A DNA stretch of 64,000 bases from NCBI GenBank assembly GCA_032207245.1, contig CM063502.1, positions 70,852,616 through 70,916,615 on the forward strand, in the 5' to 3' direction. This stretch comes from Pardosa pseudoannulata (taxonomy: Eukaryota; Arthropoda; Arachnida; Araneae; Lycosidae). Below, in pieces: positions 38,265 to 52,826 of the stretch. Position 1 is the stretch's first letter; the number at the start of each line of letters is the position of its first letter. The translations under genes were made by a program, and so were the position numbers. The notes under the pieces are model-generated. The model saw only the letters and a program-made list of their open reading frames with translations. It ran no database searches and was not told the origin of the DNA.

Positions 38265-38304
<40 letters not shown>
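38117..38304. repeat. Compound (CT)n(TA)n ... (TA)n(TG)n microsatellite
   Basis: A short CT run, two TA tracts separated by TCTGTATGTGTGTGTAGTTG, and a terminal TG tract of about 30 bp. Confidence 0.95.
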
Positions 38305-38305
<1 letters not shown>

Positions 38306-38309
38306 TACA

Positions 38310-40214
38310 TACTTATAAAGTGGAGATAAATAGAAAGTCTTTATTTAAACTTTAAAAATTTGGTTCTAACCTTACGTGTAAGTACTGGTTATGAAAGCTT
38401 TTATTACCTAATAAGTTCTAATTAATTCACTGTATATTTCCATATGTATATGTATACATGTATTATATATATGCATGTTTGTATGTATGTGTGTCTATAC
38501 AAAAATAGTTTTAAAATTACTAAAGAGGCACGTAATTTAGATCGAGATGTATTAAATTTTTTTTTGCATGTAAATTATTTTCCTTTCCTTGCTCTTTTAA
38601 AATCTCATGTCGCTCTTAATATACTAATTAATAATAAAACTAACTTTAGCCTTATTATATTGAATTTTTTTAAATTAACGTGATTATTAAAGTTTTTAAG
38701 GTACTGAGTTAAAAAAAATACATAATAAGTGAATAAAAAAAAGATTTATGCACATAAAGCAGTTATAATTAATTAAGTTTAATTACATTATACTATACTA
38801 ATATATATTTCCGAGATTTTAACTTTCGTAGATATAGTTAAGTACAACCACATAATAAAGGTGAAATCCTAAGAGAAATAATCCTGAACTAATAAAATTG
38901 TAAAGAAACGTATTTCACGTAATAAAAGTCAAATATTAAATTGTGTCAACATTAGTTAATTTTTGTTGGAGGGAATAGCTAATATTTATGGTAAATCTTC
39001 GCAGATATCAAATAGCAAGAAAGGAAAAAAGTAAAATCCTTATATTGACTTTTCGTTAAATATTTTGCAGGTTTCAAAAATTAAAATATTTTGTAAACAT
39101 TGATTCAACTTCATTTTCAATTTCATGCAAAAATGTGTCTATAACTTAAAAGTAATTAAAAAACCTCTACTTAAATATATTTTTATAGTGCAAAGTGTAA
39201 CTAACACAAACAGTTAATTTCTACTTTTGGTTACGTATATGAATTACATTTTTAAAATTTATATTATGAGATTTTTACACATTTCCTGCCGCTAGAGGGA
39301 TTATGGCAAAAAGTGCAATCAATGTTCACGACATTGGAAGATCCTGTAGATCTTGTTTCATGATGAAAATGTATTTCAGAAATTATTTTCAGGAGATAAA
39401 ATCAAAGTTAAACTAAAGATATTTATTTCACAGAAAGATCTTAACTTTCTATACAAAGTTAAATTCCTTAAAAAATTATGTTATTTTAGGTAGATTTATA
39501 GAAAAATCTTTGTTAGTTAATAAAAAGTTATTTTACTAAAGACACACTATTTACACATAATTGGCTGCAACCAATAATTAAAATCTCAAATCAAGAAAAA
39601 TACAAACATTTATTCATTTAACCCCTTGCCTGTGGAATATTTTTGAGCCAAAAATTGAATTTTTTATGTCTTTAATTTTGTTTGTTATTATCATCAATAT
39701 TTTAAAAATAGATTATTTTTGAAAAAACAATTAAACGAAATAACTACTACTAACGAAATATTTTCGATATCTTCACATACATGGGGAATGTTAATGGATT
39801 ACAGCAAATTTAACTTAAATTACAGCAAAAAAAAATCAAATTATATAATTTTACGGATAAATATCCCAAACTAGTGCAACAATATTATTATCTATATCAA
39901 CTTCGATGAATTCCATATCCCTCAGATTGATTTTAATTTCACAAATACTTTACATTATCCGAGAAATTGCGACAAATCTATATTCCTTCATTGTGTTTCG
40001 ATTATTGTTTTAGTTTTAAAACTATGATCGACTTCAAATTTATCTCTCAGAAATGAAACATATTATACAAACAATTCCAAATTTTGACAAATATTTTGCT
40101 TATAACTTGCATAGTTTAAAAGTTTAAAGTTTTATTCTAAAAGTTTAAAAGTTCAAACCATAGTTAAAGCAAAGTTTTGCAAAGTTTAAAATAATTATGT
40201 TTACAAGAAGTATG
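38310..40214. other. AT-rich sequence with no recognisable gene
   Basis: A 79-codon frame at 38444-38683 begins in TATG-repeat DNA and lacks motifs. A TTAACCCCTTGCC word at 39618 resembles a piggyBac end but has no partner. Confidence 0.5.
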
Positions 40215-40990
40215 CCAATTGACGTTTTAAGAATGGGCGGTAGTTTCACTTTTGATTTGACTCCATTCATCCTAAATTACGAAAAAGAGTTCAAATTTAG
40301 TGTCAGGCGTTGTGGTCGACCCGTCAACGGACGTTTTTAAGTTATGCCAAAGATGATCAATTGGTTTCAAATCAGGTCTTTTGGCTGGCAAATTGATCTG
40401 TTTGATTCCCGTTTTTCTATACCAATATTTTATTATGTTTGCTGTACCTAAATTTACATTATAAAACTGGAACACAGATTTACTGCCGAATGTTCGTCAA
40501 AGGATAGAAATCACATAACCATACATAATATCTTCACAGAGTTCGAGAGTTAAAGTTCTAGGAGGTAAAATCTTTGGACAGAATCCCAACTATATAAAAT
40601 GCGACGAAGCTGATACCACCGCCTCCAAATTTAATAGTAGTCATAGAACATTGCAGCAAATATCGCTCCCAGGGCATTAGATAGATCAGACTCGTCCGTT
40701 GGAATGCCACAACATAAATCGCGATTCATCACTCCGCATTATGTTTTTCCTTTTCTCTTCTGAAAAGGTCCTCCGTATTCTTTAGCACTGTACAACTCTG
40801 TGCTCCTTTAAGCCTGTTATCCTGATTTTAGAGACTGAAGATTGGACATGAAATCCCGATGAATGCCGATCTTGACGAAATATTTTGTTGCATGATGCCA
40901 ATTAGCACTACTTCAGACATTAGTCGAGTACATGCCGCGTCGTGTTGCGGCATTTCTACGCGCTTTCAAGGGCCCTACTCAATATTAGGC
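40215..40990 (-). pseudogene. Tc1-like transposase pseudogene
   Basis: Minus-strand translation yields, in family order but across several frames and stops, [16 protein letters not shown], a run ending NIMRSDESRFMLWHSNGRV (the SDESRF motif with the second catalytic Asp), WYRKTGIKQINLPAKRPDLK followed by PIDHLWHNLKTSV (normally PDLNPIDHLW, containing the third acidic residue) and a DEWSQIKSETT C terminus. These are hallmarks of Tc1-type DD34E transposases, which cut at TA. No terminal inverted repeat was recognised; the N-terminal side runs directly into the (TA)n block at 41009. It is a decayed copy with no function. Confidence 0.82.
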
Positions 40991-41006
40991 AGATATTGTT
41001 GCTCTT

Positions 41007-41558
<552 letters not shown>

Positions 41559-41957
41559 TTGAACTTGTAGAATATATCGATATCTCAATTATTAAAATAG
41601 ACATTTTTTATTATGGACGGAGGGTTAAATTTATTTACGATTTTAAAAATACAACATGGACGGCTGAATAATTTACAGATTCGTCCCTTGGCCTTCACAC
41701 CACACTACTGAGAGTTACTCAGAGATGAATTGGATCATCACTGTTGTTATCTATTTAATAACGTATCGTGAGTGATCTGAATCCTTTTTGTTGTTTCTCT
41801 ATCTGTATTATACATTTCAGCGGAAGGTTTTTAAAGGAAAATAATGTTTTTAAATGGCTATAAGTTTCATCTTTCGTCTCTTGAATGCCATACAGATATG
41901 TCTCATATATTTATTAATATTTAGGTTAATTATCAATATTTCCAGTGTATTGCACAC

Positions 41958-42076
<119 letters not shown>

Positions 42077-42565
42077 ATATTTATGTATGTTTTCAACACT
42101 TATACATGCATGTGTGTATGTATATATTTTTGTACATACTTATATGTGTGCTCTAACACGAGTGTTAAATGCTTAGTTGACGAAAAGCATCAGTAAATTT
42201 AACTATTGAATAATTCGCGTACATAAACTGCAGTGTTAACGTTTTACCTTTTCAAAACTAGGCATGAAATATGATTCAAAGGTAGATTACCTTTCAATTT
42301 AATATTCATAAAATACTTAAATTTTGGTTTTTAGATAAATAGTTTAACACACTGCGCTGGCTTGTTGAACTAAATGAGACATTTAAATTTTTTATATTCA
42401 TTAGAGACTATAGTTTAGAATAGGTACTATAAAGTATTAATGGCTCCTTGTAATTGAAACTACTTAAGGCGAAAAATTATGTTGCAATTGTAATGTTTTT
42501 CAGGAATGATATGCAAGTAATTTTGGATGGGTATATCTTTAAAATTGCATAATTTATGCTTCATA

Positions 42566-43509
42566 CACTGTCTACCAATAAGTATTTGGACACCTGTAAC
42601 AGAAAAGAAAAACTAAATTTATTCAAAATCAATAGTTGGTAGAGACTTCACGAAAGGCAATTACAGCTTGAACCCTCCGGGGCATACTTTCCACAAGCCT
42701 TTGTAATAAATCTAGTGATATTGTCTTCCATCCGGCTTGGAGTAGACATACAAGTTCCTCCAGCGATTATAGACGTGTAGTGCACCCCTTAATTCGGCGA
42801 TCCAACTCGTCCCAGACGTTCTCGATAGGGTTCAGGTCTGGGATCTGGGCAAGCCAGGCCATTCGATGAACTCCATTATCACCATACCAAGCCTTGGTTA
42901 ACCTCGAAACATTACAACTAGCATGGTCGTTCTGAAAGTGACAGGGGTCCAACTCGTAAAACTGCCACAAAGTAGAAAGCACATTCTCATCCAAAATAGT
43001 GCACTAGGCATCAGCGCTGAGCTTACTATGAATGGGGACCAAGGGTCAAAGTCCATACCAGGAGAAACACACCCACACCATAATTCCACCTCAGCCGAAC
43101 TTGACTGTTTGCACAATGCATTCTGGAAGGAGACGTTCTCGAGGCAGACGCCAGAACTAGACCTTGTCACCCAAATGTAAAGGGTGAACCTTAATTCGTC
43201 GCTCCAAAGAACCCGCCCAATTTCTATGTGCTTTGCACCACATTAACCGAGCAGCATCTGGGGGGGGGGGTAAAATGGGGTCATTTAACCCCTCTTGGTA
43301 GATTTAGTGTTAAGCATCGGTCACATTTGTGATACCCGATAATTATACCTTTCTTGAAATCAGAGAGCTCCGAACTGCTCGAAAATTTGCATGCGACTAA
43401 TGTCGATGTTGTTTCCTACACAATGTATACCGGCAGAGGCCGCAACGTACCTCAAGACCGCATATATTGTCATTTGCATAGGTGTCCAAATAATTATTTG
43501 TAGACAGTG
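42566..43509 (-). mobile_element. Tc1 element with both terminal inverted repeats, internally deleted
   Basis: A 944-bp element flanked by TA at 42564-42565 and 43510-43511. Read inward the ends are CACTGTCTACCAATAAGTAT and CACTGTCTACAAATAATTAT, and both continue TTGGACACCT: about 27 of 30 positions match. CACTG plus TA target duplication is typical of Tc1. The transposase remnant is on the minus strand. Intact Tc1-like elements are usually 1.2-1.7 kb, so part of the interior is missing. Confidence 0.92.
42640..43400 (-). pseudogene. Tc1 transposase pseudogene
   Basis: From N to C terminus on the minus strand: a DNA-binding-domain scrap LSDFKKGIIIGYH (about 43320-43380), a junction next to a G11 run at 43260-43270, then LMWCKAHRNWAGSLERR (about 43190-43250), GGIMVWVCFSWYG, and a clean frame at 42767-42994 with HFQNDHASCNVSRLTKAW followed by WLAQIPDLNPIENVWDELD (the PDLNPIEN motif). 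A TAA then interrupts, after which SLEELVCLLQAGWKTIS and LVESMPRRVQAVI complete the usual C terminus. Part of the helix-turn-helix and the first catalytic Asp region is deleted, and several frameshifts are present. Confidence 0.88.
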
Positions 43510-43511
43510 TA

Positions 43512-44181
43512 TATATTTACCATATTTATATTTATCAAAATTTCAATTTTCAATTAGAGTAGTAAAAATTATTTTTAATCATTTTTTTTTGTTAAAGTTT
43601 ATTAAATCCTCTTATAAATAATGTAAATTACAATGAATAACGGTGGTTTACGTTTACATTAGTACTCAACTTCAGTCTAGATATTTCTGACAAACATAGT
43701 ATCTTCTGTCTTCCTTTAAATGGAACACTTGATTTTCCCCACCATACAATACTGAAAAGTTCTTATGAATACTTATTTTGATAGTAATGTATGTTTCCTA
43801 AATTACTTACTTCCCATGATGCTATAAACGCAAATTTATGCAAGTCTTTACTAGGCATATAACACAAGTGCGATGCAAAACTCTAAACTTCATATAACGT
43901 GGAAGACTTCATATATAATGTAATGCTTTGTACTTTTATCTATAACATATATCAGTTTCAACCATAGGATTGTTTTGTATTTCACATCTTTGTCGAGAAT
44001 TTCAAGACTTAGCAACGTGAATAAAATATCGATATATAATAGTTTTCATGACTTAATTTCATTAAGCATAACATACTTTAGATTAAAACATAAGTAAATA
44101 CTAACATACCATTAGGACCACGAACAGTATGCCATTAGATGCATAAACCGGCTGATTCAGTAAATGCGCAGTTGCAGAAAT
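43512..44181. other. AT-rich sequence with no recognisable feature
   Basis: Nothing recognised. Confidence 0.5.
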
Positions 44182-44745
44182 GATTGATTTCTTGTTTTAA
44201 TTGCAGTTACTTCCAGAAAAAATGGTAAAGTATCTTAGTACAATACAAGTGAGTAAGTATGATACATAAGGTCCGTTACCACGATATTTATCAATACAAG
44301 TTTAAGGAAGGGTGGTTGTAAGAGTTTACTTAAAAATGGTGGGGAAAGATTAACGCGACAACTAAAGGCTTAAAATCTCAGATTTCCGTAATTGAATGTA
44401 TCATTTAAATACCTATCTTTTAAAAATATTGTATGTGTCACTGGATGATATACACTGAAAAAGGATTGATTTCTTGTTTTAATGGCAATTACTTCCAGGA
44501 AAAATGGTAGAGAATCTTAGTACAATACACGTGAGTAAGTATGATACATAAGGTTCGTTGCAGCAGTATTTATCAATACAAATTTAAGGAAGGGTGGTTG
44601 TAAGAGGTTACATAAAAAATGCAGGGGACCGATTAACGCTACAACTAAAGGCTTAAAAACTCAGATTTCCGTATCTGAAATGTATCATTTAAAAATCTAT
44701 CTTTTAAAAATATTGTATGTGTTACTGGATGATATATATTGAAAA
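44182..44745. repeat. 282-bp tandem duplication
   Basis: GATTGATTTCTTGTTTTAAT starts both copies, at 44182 and 44464. GAAGGGTGGTTGTAAGAG, TTAACGC(G/T)ACAACTAAAGGC and CACTGGATGATATA or TACTGGATGATATA repeat in order. Copies differ at scattered positions. Confidence 0.92.
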
Positions 44746-47222
44746 ATTGTTTCAATCAACGGCTTTGTCGAACATTACTGGATTCTTATAAAATTTTTAT
44801 AAGTCTTAAAAGTTTGAATTATATTTTAACTTATTTTTGTTAAAAGTATTTACGCTATTTTAGATTATAAATAAATTTTATACTTCCTGGGAAGATTACG
44901 GATCTCTGGAGAGAGTAAATGATTAATCTTTGAAAAAAAAGTCCAATAGTCCATTGAATTACTAATTGATTAACAATTTTGTTACACATCCACATGTGAC
45001 AGATGATCTAATTAATTTACCCTGAGAGTAGAACTTGTTCGCTGGAACCGTTCCAGTAACTTCATTTCTAATTCCGATGATATTCATCACGTTCATTATA
45101 AAATTTTAGCGCTACAACTCTGGAATTTATAAGATTTTAATCATTTCAGTGTATTTCAAATTTCATGAAAACTGGTTTAGATAAAAGAATGTGAAAATAA
45201 CATATTTTTCTGTTCACGATTATTTTTGAGAATTTAATGTAAAATAGTCTTTAGGAATTTAAGGAACTTTGATGTTTTAATGAATGAAGTGATATTCAAA
45301 TGAGAGAATAGTTACAAGTATATAATTAATTTAGGAATATACATTTACTGGAGACAGTTATTTGCACATTAATATCTCTAAAGGCAGAAATTATGTAGGT
45401 GTACTTAAATGCCATTTACTGTTTAGATATTAAGACGTAAGTAAATTATATAATATGTATATATTCCCAACATAAGGTTAAAACAATTGTATTTGTTATT
45501 TGATGAAAGAGTTTATAATGAAAAATGCACCCTATTTTTTAGATTTTATCATTAGTATAATTATTTAATTATTTCATTAGTATACATATAAATGCAAATA
45601 GTAATCAGTTTTTAATAAAAACCGTAAACTCAATTTACTTCTAATTATCAATTAGATAAAAATGTTATTATTCAGCATATTTTTTGTATCTTTAAAAGGA
45701 GTCTCAACGCTATTTATGTTTAATCTTTTTATTTGCGTCATTTACAATAAAACAGAAATTTTAATGCAACAGATTATATAAATAAGGTAATTTCTTTATG
45801 TTAATCCGTTTTCCATTATTTGGATAATTAAACTTTAAAAGTAAAATTCACTAATGTATTGCTAAAAATTAAAAAAAATAAGAATAATTAATTAACTATT
45901 TTGTTACAACCCATTAAAATCTTTCTTTTTTTATAGCTTTATTTGATATACTCCCTTTCCACATTAAATAATATTTCTATCTATATGTTTCGTAAAAATA
46001 CATCTATTGCTTAGTTTTGGTGAATTTTATGATTATGTTTTTTAATTATAATTATAGATTGAAATTTAAAGCTGCATAGTAATATAGATAAAGAAATTAA
46101 ATTAAATTTTATGATATTATAAACGATCTAATTAAATGATAGTTTGACATCTTTATGTTTTTACTATAAGATTTTTACTTTCATTTTGCAAAAGATTATG
46201 CGTAGTGTTCAGGTAATTATGTCGTCGGAAGGCACCTTTAATTGCAAAATCTCCTTTCAAGGCGAATAATTGCTGCAATTAAAATATAAGACTTGGCGCT
46301 GAATATGTTTGTTTTACATGTAGAAATTATATTTACTCACAAAATGCTAGCATGAAATCGTTATGTAACCATGTAACTGAAAGGAAGCTAATAATGGTCT
46401 AGAATTTCACTGAAGTAACCCTGGTACAAACTTTTATTTTTTATGCGAGCTCTAATGAAGCTATTTCTGCTAATGAGATCTCATTTGATCTTTAATTTTC
46501 AAACTTGCTTTTGTATTATTTTATTTTAAATCCTGTATTTATAAGTTAGGTAAACATTTGAACAGTGTAATTAATCAGGAAGATGGTGCTTTTTCTGTTA
46601 ATATGCTGTTCTTAGTGTTTAAAGTTTTCTTTACAAACTAAGTTAATTTAATATCTTAGGTTATTTTAATAAATTTCAACCCTGTATAGTTGAGTAGTAC
46701 TTAATTAAGTTGATTGATTATATAACTATAATTAAATAACTGCTACAATATACATGCAGAGGTTAAAACCACAAAAAAAGGAAAGGAAAAAATTAGATAT
46801 GGAGATAGTGATACAGTGGACTCCTTTAATGTTATAAATCGCTTATTGTTATGGAAATTACTTGGTTCCGATTTTCTCTATTCATTTGTATGTTAAAATT
46901 ACCGCTTTATGTGATCGTTACATCGGATAAAGTTATCAGTGTTCGAACCTCATTTTAACTTGCAAAGGAATATTCACAATATATTCAGAATTAACCCATT
47001 CTTTCCTTTCCTTTCGTTCTGGTTTTAATTTTCAAGAATTCTCCCTCATCCACCTAGAGAAAAGGTGAAAAAAGAAAGGAGTGGGATATTACACGTTCCT
47101 GGAATTTTTCAGAAATACGCACACTCTGCTTGTGGTCAATAGTTGTCAGATAAGCAGAAGGCAACAAATTCCTTTCGTAACTGAGAACGAGCGTATTCAC
47201 ATTTTATGCCTTGCTCTCTAAC
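44746..47222. other. AT-rich sequence with no recognisable gene
   Basis: Stops occur in all frames and no repeats were seen. The stretch 46190-46500 is less AT-skewed and carries several TAATTG/CAATTA and TAATGA words; discussed as a weak candidate for conserved non-coding DNA. Confidence 0.45.
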
Positions 47223-47385
47223 ATGCAGTTTGTCGATATGGAAGCCAGAAAGCGAAATGATTTAACATTAAAACTAAATATCGAAATTTTAAATCGTTAT
47301 GACAGGTTAACAAATATAAGTCAGTGCATAGCTGCAAAGTAGTTAAACATTTCTCAGCTTCTCAATTGAGTTGAAAGTGTTGAAA
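47223..47385 (+). pseudogene. pogo/Tigger-type transposase N-terminal remnant
   Basis: The plus-strand frame from ATG 47223 reads ARKRNDLTLKLNIEILNRYD followed by an ISQCIAAK segment, a TAG stop, LNISQLLN and another stop. The [K/R]KR..LTL..K..IL.RYD pattern followed by a Q-AA-LNIS-type helix is that of the CENP-B/psq-like helix-turn-helix at the start of pogo-superfamily transposases. No DDE domain or terminal repeats were found nearby, so this is an isolated, broken fragment. Confidence 0.58.
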
Positions 47386-47609
47386 CGTGGAATACAACTC
47401 AGTTCCGTTGACTTTAAAAAACATTATGATTACGAACGATTTATCAATGAGCTTCTTAGAAAGAATTGTAGACAGTCAACAATTTATCAATTATTTTTAT
47501 TATATAAACAATTCTTATGTCTTATAATATACAGTACATAAATACCTAACATAATAACCTAACAGTACATAATAACTTAATGTATGTATACTATCCGCCA
47601 TTAATAAGC

Positions 47610-47705
47610 ACGATTGATCTATAGCAGGATTGAGCCTCAAACTCAGGACCCTCCGTTTATGAGATGATAATATTACCTTTCCCGACTGAGGTATGAGAGC
47701 TCAAA
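47610..47705 (-). mobile_element. tRNA-like SINE head
   Basis: On the minus strand it reads CATACCTCAGTCGGGAAAGG, an A-box-like stretch, and GAGTTTGAGGCTCAATCCTG, which combines a degraded B box with the family's AATCCTGCT continuation. It differs from the 14870 copy in the head and is closer to the 61960 copy. Confidence 0.5.
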
Positions 47706-47754
47706 CATTATTACATGGAAATATTTATTGCAAAATCTTGGATCGATATTTAAG

Positions 47755-47956
47755 CTACATCTCCACATAATAACCTATAGTATTAACGCTTGTCATTCCT
47801 TGGTACATGATCTTGTAGTCCCGTGTCATAGCAGCCTGGGAATGGAGCCAACATGTCACAATTGTCTGCAGATCTAGGAACTGGACCAGAATTTACAGAA
47901 ACAGGTGGAAGTCGGTGATAGCAAAATCAAGAGTGAGAGGTGAATAGCTGTCGTCT
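47755..47956 (-). pseudogene. Mariner transposase C-terminal remnant
   Basis: The minus strand reads YSPLTLDFAITDFHLFL (compare the mariner consensus YSPDLAP-DFHLF), a stop, then LDLQTIVTCWLHSQAA; in another frame YDTGLQDHVPRNDKR (compare the FYDTGIQKLVPRYDKC type); and back in the first frame a GYYVEM ending with a stop at 47755-47757. That order is the C terminus of a mariner transposase with at least two frameshifts and a short deletion. The more N-terminal part beyond 47956 is not recognisable, and no terminal repeats were found. Confidence 0.6.
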
Positions 47957-47959
47957 GTG

Positions 47960-49260
47960 ACAGATAGTCGGCTGCAGCATAGAACATTTACTTTATCTTC
48001 GAAAAAACTGCGACACCAAAAGCGAATAACTTTCTCTTAAAACTATCACCGAGAGGAGAATTGAGAGTTAACTTCGTAATGCACTGAGACGACGTTATCC
48101 TTTAATTAGGGAGAGTTAGACCTATCGTATACTGTAGCTACACACCCAAATCTACACGTTTCATGCCATTGCAGACTCATATTTTTGCAAGGTGGGAACT
48201 AACTTTTTGCATGAACCTGGGGATTGCGAAATAGCTCTCATTTAATGTCTTTCTGTTTGTGCCTTACATGTGTTGTCTTTTTATTTGTGGGCTCCGGGCG
48301 CCAGCACAAAAACTTTTCTTCTCTTATGTGTTTTGGTATTGAATGAACTCTAGATGCTTTTAAACAATATGTTTATTTTTTGTAAAGTTAACTTCTAAGA
48401 CATCGGAAATGAAGCACATTTTGTAGCCACTTTCTTTTGTGCAGGTAAAAGACAAAAATAAAATCACATTCGCACAAATGGATTACAAAATACAAACATA
48501 CATTAATTTACGAATACTTAATACACCTGAATGAATAAAATATCATGACAGTCGTTAAAATTTTACCTATTTTTATAATTCTATAAATATATTAATTTAT
48601 CACAATAATTTTAAAGAAAAATAAAATTTAATCAAAATTTTCAAAAATATAGTTTTTAATAATTATTTTGAAGATTAGTTTATTTAGCAATTTCAGAACA
48701 CATAATCAGTATTATAATTAAGCAATGAAACGCTAAACTATTTTCAATAATTTTAGTTTACTAACTTAATTACTAACATATTAATTACTAACATACGCAT
48801 TCCTTTCCTATCTATTGAATGTGTTTCGATTAAAAAATAAAAATATTCTTTCCGTAGTTTAAAATGATACTTGGTCCGTAAGAAAGAGTTTAATTGAATC
48901 TAAATGTGGAAATAAGAATTCATCAAAATATTTTTCCTCTTTCAAATTTAATTACATTCTGTTTAAAATTTAAAATCTTTGCCTGTACATTTAATTGAAA
49001 ATCTTTATTATATTGTAGTTCTATATTGTAAGTACTGAAAATGTTTAAAAATAGGTCCAGAAAGATAAATACTCATTCTGACTTCATAAATTTGAACGAG
49101 AAATATGTTTTTAAAAGCTTATTTTTATCTAATGCAGTGCAAATTTATTAACACATTTACCATTATGTAAACTTACTGAGGTATTACTTTTGTAAGTGTA
49201 TTTAAAGATATACCTTTATAATTCTGTAAAACAGAAAAATAAAAAGGCTGTTGCCGTATT
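47960..49260. other. No recognisable gene; less AT-biased to about 48.3 kb
   Basis: 47960-48310 has higher GC than its surroundings and may include further decayed mariner sequence, but no motif was readable. From 48310 the sequence is ordinary AT-rich DNA. Confidence 0.4.
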
Positions 49261-49263
49261 AGG

Positions 49264-49949
<686 letters not shown>

Positions 49950-51994
49950 CAACATGGTAAATATTTATTCTCTCTTTATTAAGACATGATCATTTTTTTA
50001 ATTTAAAACTTTAAACTATCTCTATAAGCTCTACTCTTATATTTCTTTTTAAAATATACGCATTGAAATACATTAATTTAATATAGTTATACTATTTAAT
50101 ATACTAATACTATTTTTGTCACTTATAACCCCGAATAAAAATACTTACTGTAACAACACTAAAAATGTTTTTAGTTATACAAATATTATACCATTTTATT
50201 GTAATAGCTCGTAGTACACTTAATTTAGTCAAAAATTTTTGAAAAGGATCATTTTTACACTGTGCAATTAAGATGCTTCTATAATGAATTCTCCCCTTCC
50301 CGAATCCTCAACGAAAACTTTTTTAATGTATGTCATATATAAAATGTTTATAGATCTTTTAAAAATTGCTTTTAGCAAATATGAAAGAATGTTTAATCGG
50401 TAACATCAAAGACGTAAAGTTAAAAAAACACCGCAAACAAGTATGCCAACTGTAGTAATTGAACCGACAGAATCAGGTATAAAAATGCACCATATTACAG
50501 ATTCGGCTTTCATTTACCACGGGAATTAAATGCTATAAAATATTCAATTTTTTTAATACAATATAATTTTCTGTATCTTAAATAACCACCTCGAGAAAAT
50601 GTCACAGACAAATAGATGTTCATTAGTCTTTTTTATTCGATTTCATTCGAAACATTGAGGTTTCTTTTCTGGATACAAGAGAGCTGATTTGAAAAATATC
50701 TACTGCTTAATGACAATTTCTATCTCCCATAACATCCATGAGTTCAAACCATGAGTTCATTTCAAGTCTAAAAGGTAATACTCTATTCAATCGATCATCG
50801 TTTATTTATTTATCCTCCTTTCAATTTATTTTCAAATTGATAAAATATAATTTAAAACATGACTACCAAATTTATTTTATCTTTTATATAAAACACACAG
50901 AATTATTGATAAATACGTTATTATGTATAATCACTAAAATGCTATTGATATTAACTCATTAAATAATTTTAATTTTATTAAAACGGAAAATCAATTTTAG
51001 ATCAATATTACCATATAAAAATTGCTGTCCTCTTAATCGAGTTATAAGAATTGTTGTTCAATAATAAGATATACTCAAATTAAGGTGTAGTATTTGTTCA
51101 ATTTTATAGTTGCAATTTAATTTTCTTCACTTGAAATATCTACCTCGAGGGTTGTTCTCATAAAAAACTAATTGATTTCCCATTTTTTCTTTCATAATGA
51201 CCACTTACTCAGTTTCCTCGCTTAATTAGGCTTCTTATCTCTATACTAAGCAATTTTTAATTTCTCTTAAGAACACTTAGTCTTCAATAACTTTCATATG
51301 AAGGATACTTCTGTCAGCTTTTGAAACAGTCAACAATTTATCACTCTTCCTCTAATTAATGAATAGATGCATCATACATATTTCATACAAATATTGAACT
51401 ACTCATGCATTAATTTAACCAAAAGCTTCGTTCCCGTGAATTCTGTTAAAATGTCAGAATTTTCTCTTTCAGCGCGAAACGAAAGTTACCCGTAGATAGA
51501 ATATTTACAACTATTAGTTTTACGGTAAGAGATTTTTGTGTTTGCGCTTAGCTGAAAACATTTTTGTCATGTTACGGAAATTGCTGCTTAGTTCACCTTT
51601 TCTTGTTTTTCATAGAATTTGAAAATATATCATATATAAACTGTATAAATTCTACATGTTAAGAATACAGAATAAACAATGTAGTTATCAGGAATTGGAG
51701 CATGTATACGTGACACAAAATTTATTTCATTATTCACTGGCATTCGGGTATTTAGTCCAATTTATTCGGACTCAAACTGTTAATAGCTTCTGGAAAATTT
51801 CACCCCTCAAAATGCTAACTATGCTTTTAATTTAAGCTTAGAACTTAAATTTGGCTTAGAAAATTTTACTTCTCCAATTACTTGTAATTTAAACCTGCTT
51901 GAAATAAGATGATACACTGAAATCCAAATACAGCAAGCTTGATGACTTGAATTCAGGGCTAGAAAATTAAAATTTATGCAAATGTAGTATAATT

Positions 51995-51995
<1 letters not shown>
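49950..51995. other. AT-rich sequence with no recognisable feature
   Basis: Frames such as 50738-50962 lack motifs. No transposon ends were recognised. Confidence 0.5.

Positions 51996-51997
<2 letters not shown>

Positions 51998-52054
<57 letters not shown>
51998..52054. repeat. (TA)n microsatellite
   Basis: About 57 bp of TA. Confidence 0.95.
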
Positions 52055-52058
<4 letters not shown>

Positions 52059-52512
52059 CTGTTTTGTTGTTGTTTGTATAATCTTGCCAACATTTTTCGA
52101 AATACATAGGTTCTTAACAGGGCTGAAATAAAAAAGAAGTAAAAAATGAAGAAAAGTAACCCATGTTCAATAAAAAATCCTTTCTCAAAAATATAATCTT
52201 AATAGCGGTATTTACAATATCGTACAGCTCATAAATACACCCCGCTAAAAAAATAAGTGACTTCAAGTAAAATAATCCTTGCTTAAAGACTAATTCTGCT
52301 CTATCAAGAAGAAATTCCTGTGGTATTTACAAACTCCTCCTACAAAAGTTGAAGAAAGTAAAAATATGAGTAATTAAAGAGCCAAGAAATATTGTTATTT
52401 GTTCATAAATATTAGGTAATGTGAACACTACTGTCAGAAATTTTTGCAGTAACAATCCGGTATTAAGCATTCTCTCAATTTTAATGTAGCAGAATCAATT
52501 CATTGGGGAAAA

Positions 52513-52650
52513 AGGATGGCCGAATGATTAGGAATCTGATCTTCGGTGCTCTACTTACTCCAGTTCATGTTTCCGCATTCCACTGTGGCATAAATGTACG
52601 TAGCCATTCAGAATCAGCTTCAAGTAGTAGGCGCGGTCTCATTAGACATT
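52513..52650 (+). mobile_element. tRNA-derived SINE copy
   Basis: Head GATGGCCGAATGATTAGGAA (A-box part), a degraded B-box region around CAGTTCATGTTTCC, and the body with ATGTACGTAGCCATTCAGAA, AAGTAGTAGGCGCGGTCTCA and TTAGACA. It aligns along its full length with the 14870 copy in inverse orientation. Confidence 0.75.
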
Positions 52651-52826
52651 TTTTAAGAAAAGAGTAACTCTCTAAAGTGAATCTAATCGACTAATCATTT
52701 ATCATATATCTATGATTACCTGAAATAATATCTGTACTAAATAATGTCAAAAAACATGCTAGAAACATTTACCTCTGATTTTCTTTCCTCTGGTTAAGAA
52801 ACCTAAATACAATTGGAATCCTACAG

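Noticed and set aside
39618..39640. piggyBac left end TTAACCCCTTGCC
   Set aside because: No matching end with GGGGTTAA was found downstream; one TTAACCCC word is expected by chance or is an orphan end.
42898..43180. Overlapping frames on both strands inside the Tc1 element
   Set aside because: They are shifted or antisense readings of the Tc1 transposase pseudogene.
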